Assembly (NCBI GenBank): GCA_026120185.1
Contig: JANUWF010001783.1
Span: 4,867,001-4,931,000, forward strand
Direction of reading: 5' to 3'
Source of the DNA: Voacanga thouarsii
Lineage: Eukaryota; Streptophyta; Magnoliopsida; Gentianales; Apocynaceae
Length of the DNA: 64,000 bases
Shown: in pieces, positions 35,251-46,082 of the stretch
Numbering within the stretch: position 1 is the stretch's first letter
How the letters are laid out: every line of letters starts with the position of its first letter
Notes under the pieces: model-generated
The model's input: only the letters and a program-made list of their open reading frames with translations
Told to the model about the DNA's origin: nothing
Databases searched by the model: none
Program-made: the position numbers and the translations under genes

Positions 35251-36249
35251 CTAAATCCCCACAGCAAGTGCAGCAACCTTTACCCCATTTGCAGTACGTA
35301 GGTCCACATCGCTTTTCTCTAGCCTTCTACTACTCTTTAGTCCTTGCAAGTTATTGCACAAATGAGATCCACATCCAGTATCTAATACCCATATCTCATT
35401 TCTAAAGGTAGTATTTATCTCAATCATAAACATACCCGGAGTAGAAGTAGAAGTGCTTGTAAGCTTCTCCTTCTGCTTCTTGTCCTTAATGGTCTCCAAG
35501 TAGACTTTGCAATTGCGCCTCCAGTGACCCATCATACCACAATGATGGCATGGGCCCTTGGTAGCTACATTCTTCTTGTTCACACCACATTTGGGCTTCA
35601 TGGGAGCATTTTTCTTCTTTTTTTGAACTTTCTTCTTAGAAGAGGAAGATTCTACCATTAAAACTGCATTGGAATTCCTCTTCATGGAGAACTCCACAGT
35701 TTTGAGGAGATTGATCAACTCAGGAATGGTAGACTCAATCTTATTTATCTAATAGTTAATCACAAATTTTGAGAAACTATTAAGCAAAGGCTGTAGAATT
35801 AAGTCAACATTTAAGTCATGATCCATTGCAAACTCAAGAGATCCAAGCTTCTCTATTAAGCCCAGCATCTTTAGCCCATGAGTGGCCACAGAAGAACCCT
35901 CTGCTATTTTGCAACGAAATAGTTGCTTCGAGATCTCATATCTCTCGGTTCTGGCTTGGGCATCAAGCAGCTCTCGAAGATGTAGTATAATCGATTAAGC
36001 ATCCATATGCTCGTGCTGTTTTTGCAACTCGGGAGTCATGGATGCCAGCATAATACATGATGCTATATCACTATCCTCCTTGTGCCTCTTGTGGACAGCA
36101 TGCTCATCAGCATGAGCATCTTGGGCTGGTGGTGGTGGAATAGGAGCATCTAGCACGTAGAGCAACTTTTCCAATTTGAGAACGATTCTCAAATTTCTAT
36201 ACCAGTGGAGATTGTTTGATTCGGTTAACTTGTTAGTTTTCAAGATGCT
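35251..36249 (-). pseudogene. Copia A2 gag and protease
   Basis: Gag N-terminus at 36243-35995 (LTESNNLHWYRNLRIVLKLE, then a proline run and SCIMLASMTPELQKQ), a worn middle around 35720-35990, and an open C-terminal piece 35718-35251. That piece has a lysine-rich linker, the CCHC zinc knuckle CHHCGMMGHWRRNC and then the aspartic protease core VLDTGCGSHLCN (about 35345-35400), followed by LKSSRRL. The protease active-site DTG triplet is intact. A stop near 35990-35995 and another near 35745 break the frame. Confidence 0.93.
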
Positions 36250-37893
36250 ACGTAAGTTTAGGTTTGTTGATATGATGCAAGTGACCTACATGTAAAGATA
36301 CAGAACATTAGCTACTTGTATATGCACATGATGTGCAAATAATTAGGACCTTAATTAAACACATTTTTACTCCACTATTTTACTCAAACCAATAGTCCCC
36401 CACTATTAATTTGGGAAAGCTCGTTGGAAGCTTTTTTAGTGGACTAGTATCCAAATTCCTCAAGAATAACCTTGGATTTGCCCAATAAGCTATCCTTAAG
36501 TTCATTGGTAGGTATTCAATACTAATTATATCGTATGTAACTACCGGATCATTGGGTGATTAGCAGCTTTTAATCTTAAAGCCTTTTGGGCTACCCCAAC
36601 TTTTCCTCTAAATTTCTTTATGCTTGAGTTTGCCCAACTGGGATAAACAATTTAGTTAAACTCGATCCATTAATCAGGAATTTAATTCTATAGCTTGAAC
36701 ATGCCCAATGTCAAGTAGGCTTGGGTTTGCCCAACAACCTGGTCTCGAAAAATGACTCTCGTTCTTACTATATTAACGGAAGGAATTAGGTTTAATATTA
36801 ATTGAGGGATTTGTTCTTTTTAGTGATTTCTTTGAATGACATGCATAAAAATCAATAAATCACATAATTGATAATCATGGTAATAAAGCGATTACGTGGC
36901 ATGGTTATGGATTTTACCCTAAATTAATTTCTTTGAGCTATAAAAGAAATTAATATAGTTAACCCTATGTGTTCATGCATGATTCAAGTAGAAGGTCTTA
37001 CCTTCTCGCCTTGTTTTGGTTGCCATCTCCAAAGTAAAGTAATTCTACTCCTATCTAACCTATGTAGACTAATTACATAATTTCCTAAAGAGAGAAAACC
37101 TCAAGTTACATTCGAGAGGAGTTAGATGAGAAGAGAATTACACAAGAATTCTAGAGAATGCAGGACACGCAAGCCCTATTTCATAAAAAAAACCAAAACA
37201 TTAAAATGCATGAACAAATATAATTGGAAAAATTTTTATTTTGCCGCCTCTCATCAAATGAGATTTTTCCCTTTTCAAAATTCTATTCCATTTTTTTTTA
37301 AACAATTGGATCGTGCAAAATAGAGCATAACTGGCACCGGTTTGGAAGCCAGAGCTGGTGCCGGCTCTGTTCTGGTTTCCAAAAATTTTTCTCCTCTAAA
37401 AAATAATTTCTGAACATCACGAACAGAACGGAACCGGCGCCGATTTGGAGGCCAGAGTCGACGCCGACTGTAGTTGGGAAGTGGCGGCGATTTTCAGAAA
37501 ATTTTTCCAGAAATAATTTCTGGTGCCCTAATCTTCTGTAGAATTTTAGTTAGAACAATTCTCAACATAATTTTCTATTTTGAAGATCAAAACAACAACC
37601 AATTTGTTAGTGTAGACAAAACAAAACAGAAAATCAAATTCACAAGATGAAATGGAGGTCAACTACCATGTTTAATAAAACGTTTTTCTGCAGAAAATTT
37701 TCAGCACATAAAGAAATCACCTTTCGAAATATGCTATAACTTTTACACAATCATATTTTGCGACAGACCCAACCCACAAAGCTCAAAACGATTTCGACTC
37801 GAGTGAAAACGATTTTCACAATGAACAAAGACAAACACGAATACATGAAAACAGTTTTTCAAGCCAAAACAATATCCATAGACCACACATAGC
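36250..37893 (-). other. Untranslated leader of Copia A2 with GC-rich modules
   Basis: About 1.6 kb without a sustained ORF between gag and the PBS. Most of it is AT-rich. An island at 37330-37480 is much GC-richer and repeats a pattern around cggcgccg or its variants (ggcaccggtttggaagccag, then gccggctctg, then cggcgccgatttggaggcca). A similar pattern recurs in the Athila-like LTRs at 52914-53160 and 57545-57820. Confidence 0.7.
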
Positions 37894-37908
37894 ATGGCTC
37901 TGATACTA
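37894..37908 (-). other. Primer-binding site of Copia A2 (initiator tRNA-Met type)
   Basis: The minus strand reads TAGTATCAGAGCCATGC after the LTR end. This matches TGGTATCAGAGCC except for one base. Confidence 0.85.
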
Positions 37909-37909
37909 C

Positions 37910-38955
37910 TATTAGGTATCTTAGGCTCGTATCCTATACGACGCAGTGAAAAATAAAACGAGATACTATTCCAGGACCCGTCTATGTGTGAAAAACAAGA
38001 CATAATGATAATAAAGGTAGCAATTTTTTACTTTTGTTTGTTCATCCGAAGAACAAAATTTCTTCTTCAAGTCGAGGCATGATCCAGCAATCCTCTTGTG
38101 CAAACTCCACGAGAGTTGGACGTCTAACCACTATAATCACAGTGTATGATTATCTCTAACAGTAATCGACACAGAGGAATACTCAAGCACCAAAGTTTTC
38201 TGTGCTAGCAGAAAAAGAAGGCGGCTAGGGTTGATTTGCCAAAACAATTGAGAGAGAGAGAAGAGAGATGATTGTGGCTGGGCTAAAGACTTTCCGAATA
38301 GTAATTCCTACAAGTGACCATGAGATATTCGCCCTTACTATTAGGAGTGGTGAATGCTTTATTAACCCTCTCAACTACTTTCGTTTACCTCACAATGTAC
38401 CCAATATACATTCCATAGGCGGCCCACAATTGAGCTCCAGAGATTGGAATCAACGTACAAAGCTCAGCAAACAAAATACCTTGGAGATCTCAAGTCTAAA
38501 AATACTTGCACGTTTGCTATATTGAGATTATAACACTTGCACTAAATAGTTATCCATGTGATTATCTCAAAGTTAGGTCATCCAATGAACTTGTTCTATT
38601 AACAAGCATCCACATGTTAACTTTGAGTATCTCAATACTCACGGTTATAAGAACCACCACCTGATCAAATCAGGAAATCTAACACATGCTAGTCTTAACA
38701 CATTAATGATGTCCTGTCCCATTAATACTATGACTAGGGACTATTTAAGTACTAACACCATCCAGTGTAGTAGGAATCTCATATGATGATCTCTATCATG
38801 ATTTTCTTAACACAGTGTTGTACTGGGGACTTTATCGAAAAGTTATATTACTTAAAGTAAACAAAAGAAACTGTAAAATAAATAATGCCTTTTGTTAAAA
38901 TAAAATGTGTCATACACAATGTACAAGTTTTTGCCTCTAAGGTACAACACTAACA
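37910..38955 (-). repeat. 5' LTR of Copia A2, internally deleted
   Basis: 1046 bp against 1694 bp in its partner. On the plus strand it begins TATTAGGTATC and ends ACAACACTAACA. The two ends match the partner, but about 650 bp are missing at 38279/38280, where gattgtggctg joins ggctaaagac; in the partner these lie near 26957 and 27630. Because it has lost the middle of the LTR, any promoter there is gone. Confidence 0.93.
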
Positions 38956-41335
38956 GAAAGAACTCCAGGCTGCTGTGAAAATCATAAAGCCTGCGTTAAA
39001 TTTTTGTTACTTGTTCTGGTTCATCTTTTAGAACTAGGGTCATCCTAAGAAGTTCAAGAAGAAAAAGGCTCAGAACAATAGAGGGACCCAACTTAAGGGG
39101 TCTTAGCCCGGTCCGTCCTGGCCCAATGCCAAGTCCAAGGGCAAATATTTCAAATATGGCAAGAAAGGACATTTCAAGAAAGATTGTCTGGACTTCTTGG
39201 CTAAGTCCTCTTTAGGTACTACTCTTCATTTAGAGTTTATATTAATGGTTCGATTATCATCTACTTGGATTATTGATTTTAGAGCAACTGACTATATCTA
39301 TAACTCCTTAGAAGGGCTCAGCAAGATAAGGCGACTCTGTAGGAGACTTGGAAATTTTATTTGATTGTGATAGGATTTTAGTTTTAAAATATATGTATAT
39401 ATTTCTAGTTTTAAACAGAATTTGATTTCAGTTTTAAGATTGATTAATCATGGATATTTTGTTTCTTTCCATTCTGATATTTCAATCAGTAGAGAGGGAA
39501 AAATTATGTGTTCTGAAAACATGTATAGCAATCTTTTCTATGTTAATCCTATTAGTCGTCAAATAAATAATAGTCAGACTAAACATAATAATAAGAATAG
39601 CAAGGCCATATCAAATAACTCATATTTATGACACTTAAGATTGGGCATATAAATCCTAATTAGATTTAGAGGTTAATCCAAAATTGGTTCTTGAACTCGT
39701 TAAAATTGGAGAAATAACTTGAGTGTGAATCTTGTCTTATAGGTAAAATGACCAAAAGGTTCTTTACTTAAAAAGCAAAAAGGGCCAATGAAATATTAGA
39801 GTTAGTTCATAGTGATATTTGTGGTCCTATGTCTACACCTGCTAGAGGAGGTTATGAATACTTTGTCACATTTACAGATGATCACACACGTTTGATTATA
39901 TTTGCTTGATGAAATGCAAGACTAACTCTTTTGATAAATTCAAGGGTTTAATACTAAGGGGGAGCGTCAAACAAGTAAACTAATCAAAAAGCTAAGATCG
40001 GATCATGGTGGAAAGTATCTTCTTAGTGAATTAAAGAACTACTTGGCACATCAGGAAATAGTATCTCAACTAATTGCACTTGGGACTCCCCAGCCGAATA
40101 GAGTAGTTGAAAAAAGAAATAGAACATTGATGGAAACAGTCAGAAGTATGATGAGTCATGCAACTTTTCCTATTTCTTTTTGGGGACATGCTCTGGAAAT
40201 AGCAGCATATATTCTGAACTTAGTATCTTCCAAGTTAGTACCTAGGATACCCTATGAGATGTGGATTAGACGTAAGCCCAATATGAATATCTCAAGTTAT
40301 GGGATTGTCCAGCTTATGTACTAACTAATAGAAGTAAGCTAGACTTAAGATCGGAATTGTGCTACTTCGTAGGGTATCCAAAAGAAATAAATGGTAGATA
40401 CTTTTATCATCCTCAAGAGTAAAAGATACTTGTTAGTACTCATACTAGATACTTGAAGGATGAAGAAAGTGTGTCTACTAAGATTTCGAGTAAGGAGGAA
40501 TTAGAAGAGAAGTTGAGTGACAATTCAAGTTCTAGTACCCCAGATCAGAAACTATAAATGATAATACCGGATATTCTTGTACAAAATGAACAACATCGTA
40601 GTAGGAGGATATCTAGAGCTCTAGAAAAATATACTAGAGATGCCTTTGAGGTAGTCTTTGACTATCAGGAACAAGATCCCACTAGATACGATGAGGCCAT
40701 TACTAATATTGATGCAGACAAATGGCAAATAGCAATGGATATCGAGATTAAGTCTATGTATCTCAATTAAGTCTAGGATCTTATTACTACACCTGAAAGA
40801 ATTAAACCTATAAGATACAAGTGGATATATAAGAGAAAATGAGGTATAGATAGAAATGTGGAAACATATAAAATAAGATTGGTTGCAAAAAGTTATACTC
40901 ATAAAGAAGGGACCGATTATGAGGATCCCTTTTCACCTGTTACCAGGTTTAAGTCCATCGGTTTTCTCTTGGCCATACATGTTATTATGATTATGAGATA
41001 TAGTAGATGGATATTAAGACAATTTTTCTTAATGGCTATCTTAATGAAGATATCTATATGACCCAATCTGAAGGTTTTATTGTGAAAGGCCAAGAACATG
41101 TGGTCTGTAAGATTAAGAAGTCCATTTATGGACTTAAGCAAGCATCATATGTATGGAACATAGGTTTTGATGAGACTATAAAGTCTTATGGTTTCATACA
41201 AAACATGGATGAATTATGCGAATATATGAAGGTAGATAGGAACAACATGTTTTTTATGGTACTTTATGTAGATGACATTCTACTCATTGGAAATGATAAA
41301 GACATTGTCATTTATAGTGTTTTGGCTATTAGGTC
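38956..41335 (+). pseudogene. Copia R2 gag C-terminus, protease, integrase and RT start
   Basis: Gag resumes with ELQAAVKIIKPA, a lysine-rich linker and a zinc-knuckle relic YFKYGKKGHFKKDCLD (first Cys and second Cys positions worn). The protease relic reads WIIDFRATDY, where DSGAT would be expected. Integrase follows: a worn pre-integrase part (39640-39830), KLRSDHGGKY near 39986, and an open piece 40043-40324 with NRVVEKRNRTLMETVRSMM holding the catalytic Glu. The integrase tail/linker is 40558-40770, then RT with VETYKIRLVAKSY (40858), MDIKTIFLNGYLNEDIYM (41007), YGLKQASYVW and an intact LYVDDILLIGND (about 41261-41296). It stops at 41335 where the SIRE element is inserted. Stops are frequent. 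Confidence 0.92.
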
Positions 41336-42518
41336 TATTAGCCCTAAAGGCATTCTCCTATGTTTTGACTTATGACAAACATTGATAAGGACTAACTTGT
41401 GTGATCTATATGTGATAGGACATGTTTGACCTTAGTTCATCTAAAGCATGCAAATAAGATTGCTAAGCAATTCTTGAGCAATGGAATCCAAAAATGGGTG
41501 ATCAAGTAGAAAACCAAGCTTAAGAGATTACATACCAAGAAGTCCTTGTGGAAGAACTTTAGACTAGGAATTATTATTAAAGTTTTTCTTGTAAATTCCT
41601 ATGTCTTTTTACCTTATGATTCAATTTATTTTTACCTTGAAGCACACAAACAAAAAGATGTCAAAGTTTTATATCTCAAAATTTTGGATTTAGTAGTTTG
41701 GATGATTCTGCATCCAAAATCCCATGAATAGTGTCCAATCGTTTCTGTCTAAAAAAGTGACATTTTGGACTTACTTTTTGGATGCATCATCGTCCGAAAC
41801 ATGAGTCCAAAACGTGGGTAAATCTGACAGTAAAAAATAGTTATTTTATAGCCATTGGTATTTCATTTTATGTCTCTATATAAGGCTTCTAAACTCAATT
41901 TAACTGTAGATTTTTGCCCTAACCTTCTAAGAAACACTCTTGCTCTATAGAAAACAAAATTCTCATTTATCAAAGTACTTCAAAGTGAAATCAAATTGTG
42001 TCTTAAATGTAAAAGTGTTTGTTCTTTTTTTTTTTTTTGTGCACATCTGCTCAAAGAAGTGAGCATTTACTATTCCATTGATATTCAATCTCTTTTGTAT
42101 ACCAAGGTTGTGGTGTAAAACTCATATGGGGTGAGCCTTGATTAGTTAGTTGATTGAGAAGCTTTTGAAAACCAAGTGTGGTGATCCTCTCTTGTATTTG
42201 GTACAGATTGATTCTATTAAGTTGGGTAAATAAAATCTGGTTGAAAATCCTTAAGTGTGAGGTTAAGGTAGTCGATGTAGATCTTGGTAGATCAAACCAC
42301 TATACATTCCATGTCTCATTTATCTGCATATAGCATTAATTGCATTGTGCTTCTTATCTCAGACTAAATTTGGATATTTCTCAGAGTTTCCTTAGATAGA
42401 TTTTTATGTTGCCGTGTTTGGTCCAAGAAACTTGAAGAACATTTATATTCTGTAAAACAGATTTCTTAAAAAATTTAGTTTGTCAAAAATCTTATTCACC
42501 CCCCTTTAAGGTTTTTCG
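41336..42518 (+). repeat. 5' LTR of the SIRE-type element
   Basis: 1183 bp, starting TATTAGCCCTAAAGGC (TG worn to TA) and ending ggtttttcg (CA worn to CG). It matches 52687-52730 joined to 58853-59996. T11 at 42025 and the caccccc run near the end are landmarks. No ORF of significance is present. Confidence 0.93.
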
Positions 42519-42520
42519 TT

Positions 42521-42532
42521 TGATATCATAGC
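42521..42532 (+). other. Primer-binding site of the SIRE-type element
   Basis: tgatatcatagc, two changes from the initiator tRNA-Met site TGGTATCAGAGC, two bases after the LTR. Confidence 0.82.
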
Positions 42533-42578
42533 TTGGTCTACATATTCTCGGTCTAAAAATTTGGTAAGAAAGATCCTC

Positions 42579-43966
42579 ATGATAAGCTCATCATCTCTTT
42601 CGTATATTGAAAGTTCATCAACAAATCAACCTCCTTTGTTCAATGGAAATAACTACACATTCTGAAAAAACAGAATGAAAATCTATGTGTGCTCAATCAA
42701 CTTTGAGTTGTCGAATTTGATAGAAAAATGAATTTTTATTCCGTCAAAAGTTGTTGATAGCTTAAAAATGCCTAAACAAAATAACGAATCTAATTTTGAA
42801 AACAATGCTAAGATAACATTGAATTTTTAGGCTATAAATATACTGTATTGTGCACTAGAAGCCACTGAATACAATCAAGTTAGTGCTGTGATTCAACCCA
42901 TGACATGTTAAAATTACTTGAGGTCACCCACGAGGGGACAAACTAAGTTAAGGAATCCAAATTGGGGCTTCTAATTCATGATTATGAATTATTCAAAATG
43001 AAGCCGAATGAAAGCATTACTGATATGTTCACTAGATTCACAAATATCACAAATAGTCTCAAAACCTATGGTAAGGTTTATTCTTTTGGGGAACAAAATC
43101 GAAAAATTCTTGATGCATTACCTTAAAACTGGTAGCCTAAAGCTCTTGCTATGGAAGAATCTAAGGATTTAAAATCCTTACCAACCGAAGAGCTGATTGG
43201 CTCTCTTCTAACACATGAAATGAAACTCAAGAGGTTTCAAGAATCCGATGATCATGATAAAGGTAAAAAGGAAATAGCACTGAAAGCTGAAAAAGATGAT
43301 GAAGAAACTAGTCAATATGACAGTAGTGATGAAACTGAAGTAGATAATGAAGATCTGGCAATGATAGCAAAGAAATTCAGAAGGATGTTCAACAAAGGGA
43401 ACTTCAAAAAAGGAAAGAAGTTCATTAAAAGGAAAGGACAATCCTCAGCGTTCAAGCCTCAATGCTATGAATGAAAAAGTACTGAACACTTCATTGTTGA
43501 CTGTCCAGTTGCAAAAGAAAATGAAGGAAGAATGCTTAAAAATAAGAAGAAGGACTTGAAGGCAAAAAAAGGTAAAGGATTGATAGGGACTTGGGACCAA
43601 AATGAGTTTGAGTCTGAAGAAGAAGATTTTGAAAATAAAACTGCCAACATATGCTTCATGGCCATGGAAAATGAGGTAAACTCTACTACCACTGATTTCA
43701 TGTCTAATTCGCATATATCTAAACATAAAACGCATGATGATCCAAATGAATTGCTATTTGATATATTCCATGAACTAAAAAAAACTGCATATAAAAAATA
43801 ATGAAATGAAATTGAAGATTGATTATTTGTTAAATGAGAATGAAAAGTTGTTGATTAAGAACAAAATGTCTCTTGAGTCATACATATATGCTATTATAGA
43901 AAAGGATGTGATCATGACTACTTTATAGTATGTATCTCTAGAAAATGGAAGTTTGTGTGATAGAAT
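42579..43966 (+). pseudogene. SIRE-type gag, first part
   Basis: It starts at the ATG of MISSSS and continues with TNQPPLFNGNNYTF, as in the UBN2-type gag of Copia elements, but a tryptophan codon has become TGA right after. A frame-shifted middle leads to the open piece 43151-43474 (EESKDLKSLPTEELIGSL, then an acidic stretch and LAMIAKKFRRMF). Then a zinc knuckle CYE-stop-KSTEHFIVDCP follows, with its second Cys turned into a stop, and 43532-43801 is lysine-rich and then acidic. The frame is broken at 43967 by the A3 solo LTR and continues at 45699. Gag of Sireviruses is long with coiled-coil tendency, which fits. Confidence 0.9.
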
Positions 43967-45693
43967 TATTGGGTATCTCACGCATATCATATATGGCGCA
44001 GTAAAAAAATAAAACTGAGATACCAACCCAGGATACACATATGTGTGGAAAACAAGACATAAGGAGAACAAAGGTAACAGCTTTTTACCCCTCTTTGATC
44101 GTGTGGAAAACAAAATTTTCCTTCTTCAAGTAGAAGTGCAATCCAGAAATCCTCTTGATCAAATACCACGAGAGTTGAGCGTCCAACCACTATAATCATA
44201 GTGGGTGATTATCTCTAACAGAAATCCACACAGAGGATGACACTTAAGCACCAAGATGTTCATGTGCTAGCATAAACAAGTAGGCGGCTAGGGTTGGTCT
44301 TGTTTTCAAAAAAATGAGAGAGAGAGAGATAGAGAAGGTTTTTGGCGTCAATTCCTCTCCAGCTAAGGTTTTGTGTATGTCTCACACATATCACGAAAAA
44401 CCTGCTGAAAATTACTCCATCTCAGGATTCTAAAACAATTAGAATTCCCTAATTGTAATTGAAAATATCAAGTTCTCACAATTATAACTTGGACCATAAA
44501 TTATAACTAATTATAATTTAGCCGCAACAACTTCTCTTTCTTGCAATTAACCCCACTATGTTATCAAATAACATTTTGAGTATATAATCCTCTATTGTGT
44601 GTGACCTATTAAGTTTCTCAGTCAATTGGTAGCGAATATGAATTAATCCAAATGTTTTTTAGATTAATAATCTATAATTAATTAGAATTAATCATATTAA
44701 TTCTAATTAGGATTAGTTTATTAATTCATCAATTAATAAACCCATATTCCCATATCATCAGTGGTATCTAGCAACACATCATGACCACCCAAGAGTCTAG
44801 GAAGTCAAGTGGCTTGACAAGAACCCTTCAATAACAAACTACAGTGCAATTAACTCATTTCACCATACAATATCTCATTCGATTTGGAGTACGGAATTAA
44901 TGCCAACTTCCTCCAGAATATATATTAATCCTGGCCCGAATATAATAGCACTTGTACTAGAAACCCACTACTCTAGATGTGTATCAATTGGAACTATTTC
45001 CAATATATAGTCGCCTTGGCCAAGGACTTCTCGAGTAGTAATTCCTACAAGTGGCCGTGAGATATTCGCCCCTACTATTAAGAGTGGTGAATCCTTTATT
45101 GACCCTCTCAACTACTTTAGTTTACCTCACAATGTACCCAATACCCATCCCATAGGCGGCCCTCGATCTGGCTCTAGAGATTGGAATCAAAGCACAATGC
45201 TCAGTAAACAAAGTACCTTGGAGATCTCAAGTTTAAGAATACTTACACGTTTGCTATATTGAGATTATATCACTAGCAATAACTAGTTATCCATGTGATT
45301 ATCTCATAGCTAGGATATCCAATGTACTTGTTCCATTAATAAGAATCCATGTGTTAACTTTGAGTATCTCAATACTCACGGATATGAGAACCACCGCCTG
45401 ATCAAATTAGGAAGTCTAACACATGCTAGTCTTAACGCATTAATGATGTCCTGTCTCATTAATACTACGACTAGGGACTATTTAAGTACTAACACTATAC
45501 AATGTAGTAGGAATCTCATATCATGATCTCTATCATGATTTCCTTAACATAGTGTTGTACTAGGGACTTTATCTAATATTTATATTACATAAAAGTAAAC
45601 AAAAGAAACTATAAGATAAATAATGCCTTTTATTAAACTAAAATATGTCATATACAACGTACAAGTGATTGCCTCTAGGGCATAACACTAACA
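43967..45693 (-). mobile_element. Solo LTR A3 of Copia family A
   Basis: 1727-bp solo LTR inserted in the SIRE gag. On the plus strand it begins TATTGGGTATCTC and ends AACACTAACA. It has a perfect 5-bp target duplication, agaat at 43962-43966 and 45694-45698. It is alignable with the A2 LTR over its whole length, including the middle part missing from the A2 5' LTR. A solo LTR arises by recombination between the two LTRs of an inserted element, so a full A element once sat here. It shows family A was active after the SIRE insertion. Confidence 0.95.
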
Positions 45694-45698
45694 AGAAT

Positions 45699-46082
45699 TC
45701 ATTCTCTTGAAAGTATAGTTAACATTTTTGATGACATGAAAAATAGAGTCAATGACCATACCACATGTATTAAAAAATTTACAAATGGCAAAAACCACTT
45801 GGAAAAATTACTTGGGATGCAACACCAAGTTAGAAATTGAAATGGTTTAGGATATAGACATGAGAATAAGGACAAAATTCACAAGCCTTAATTTGTTAAA
45901 GTTGCCTCATGCTACACGACACACAAAGCATGTACATATTGTGACAAATCCAGACACATAGCATCGAGGTGTTTTATTAAGAAGAAAGTGGAATCCAGTA
46001 GAATAAAATTTTGGAAAATTAGAGGAAACACTACTAACCCCCATGGACCCAAGAAAATGTGGGTACCAAGAATCACTTTTCT
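45699..46082 (+). pseudogene. SIRE-type gag, C-terminal part with second zinc knuckle
   Basis: Continuation of gag after A3: SIVNIFDDMKNRVNDHTTC, then LEKLLGMQHQVRN, then a complete zinc knuckle CTYCDKSRHIASRCF (CX2CX4HX4C) near 45928-45972, a basic stretch and GPKKMWVPR, which in Sireviruses precedes the protease. One stop lies before the knuckle region and another at the protease border near 46093. Confidence 0.88.

Larger units (their letters stand above)
26597..38955 (-). mobile_element. Copia element A2, minus strand, inserted in R2 gag
   Basis: Complete in layout: 5' LTR (37910-38955), initiator tRNA-Met PBS, leader, gag, protease, integrase, RT, RNase H, polypurine tract, 3' LTR (26597-28290). 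It is interrupted in the integrase by the T1 solo LTR (30195-34411), which leaves about 8.1 kb of its own sequence. The flanks aaaac (26592-26596) and gaaag (38956-38960) are each one change from aaaag, consistent with an old 5-bp duplication, and the R2 gag frame resumes across it. The 5' LTR has lost about 650 bp internally. Stops occur in all domains, though the RT YVDD box is still readable. Confidence 0.93.
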
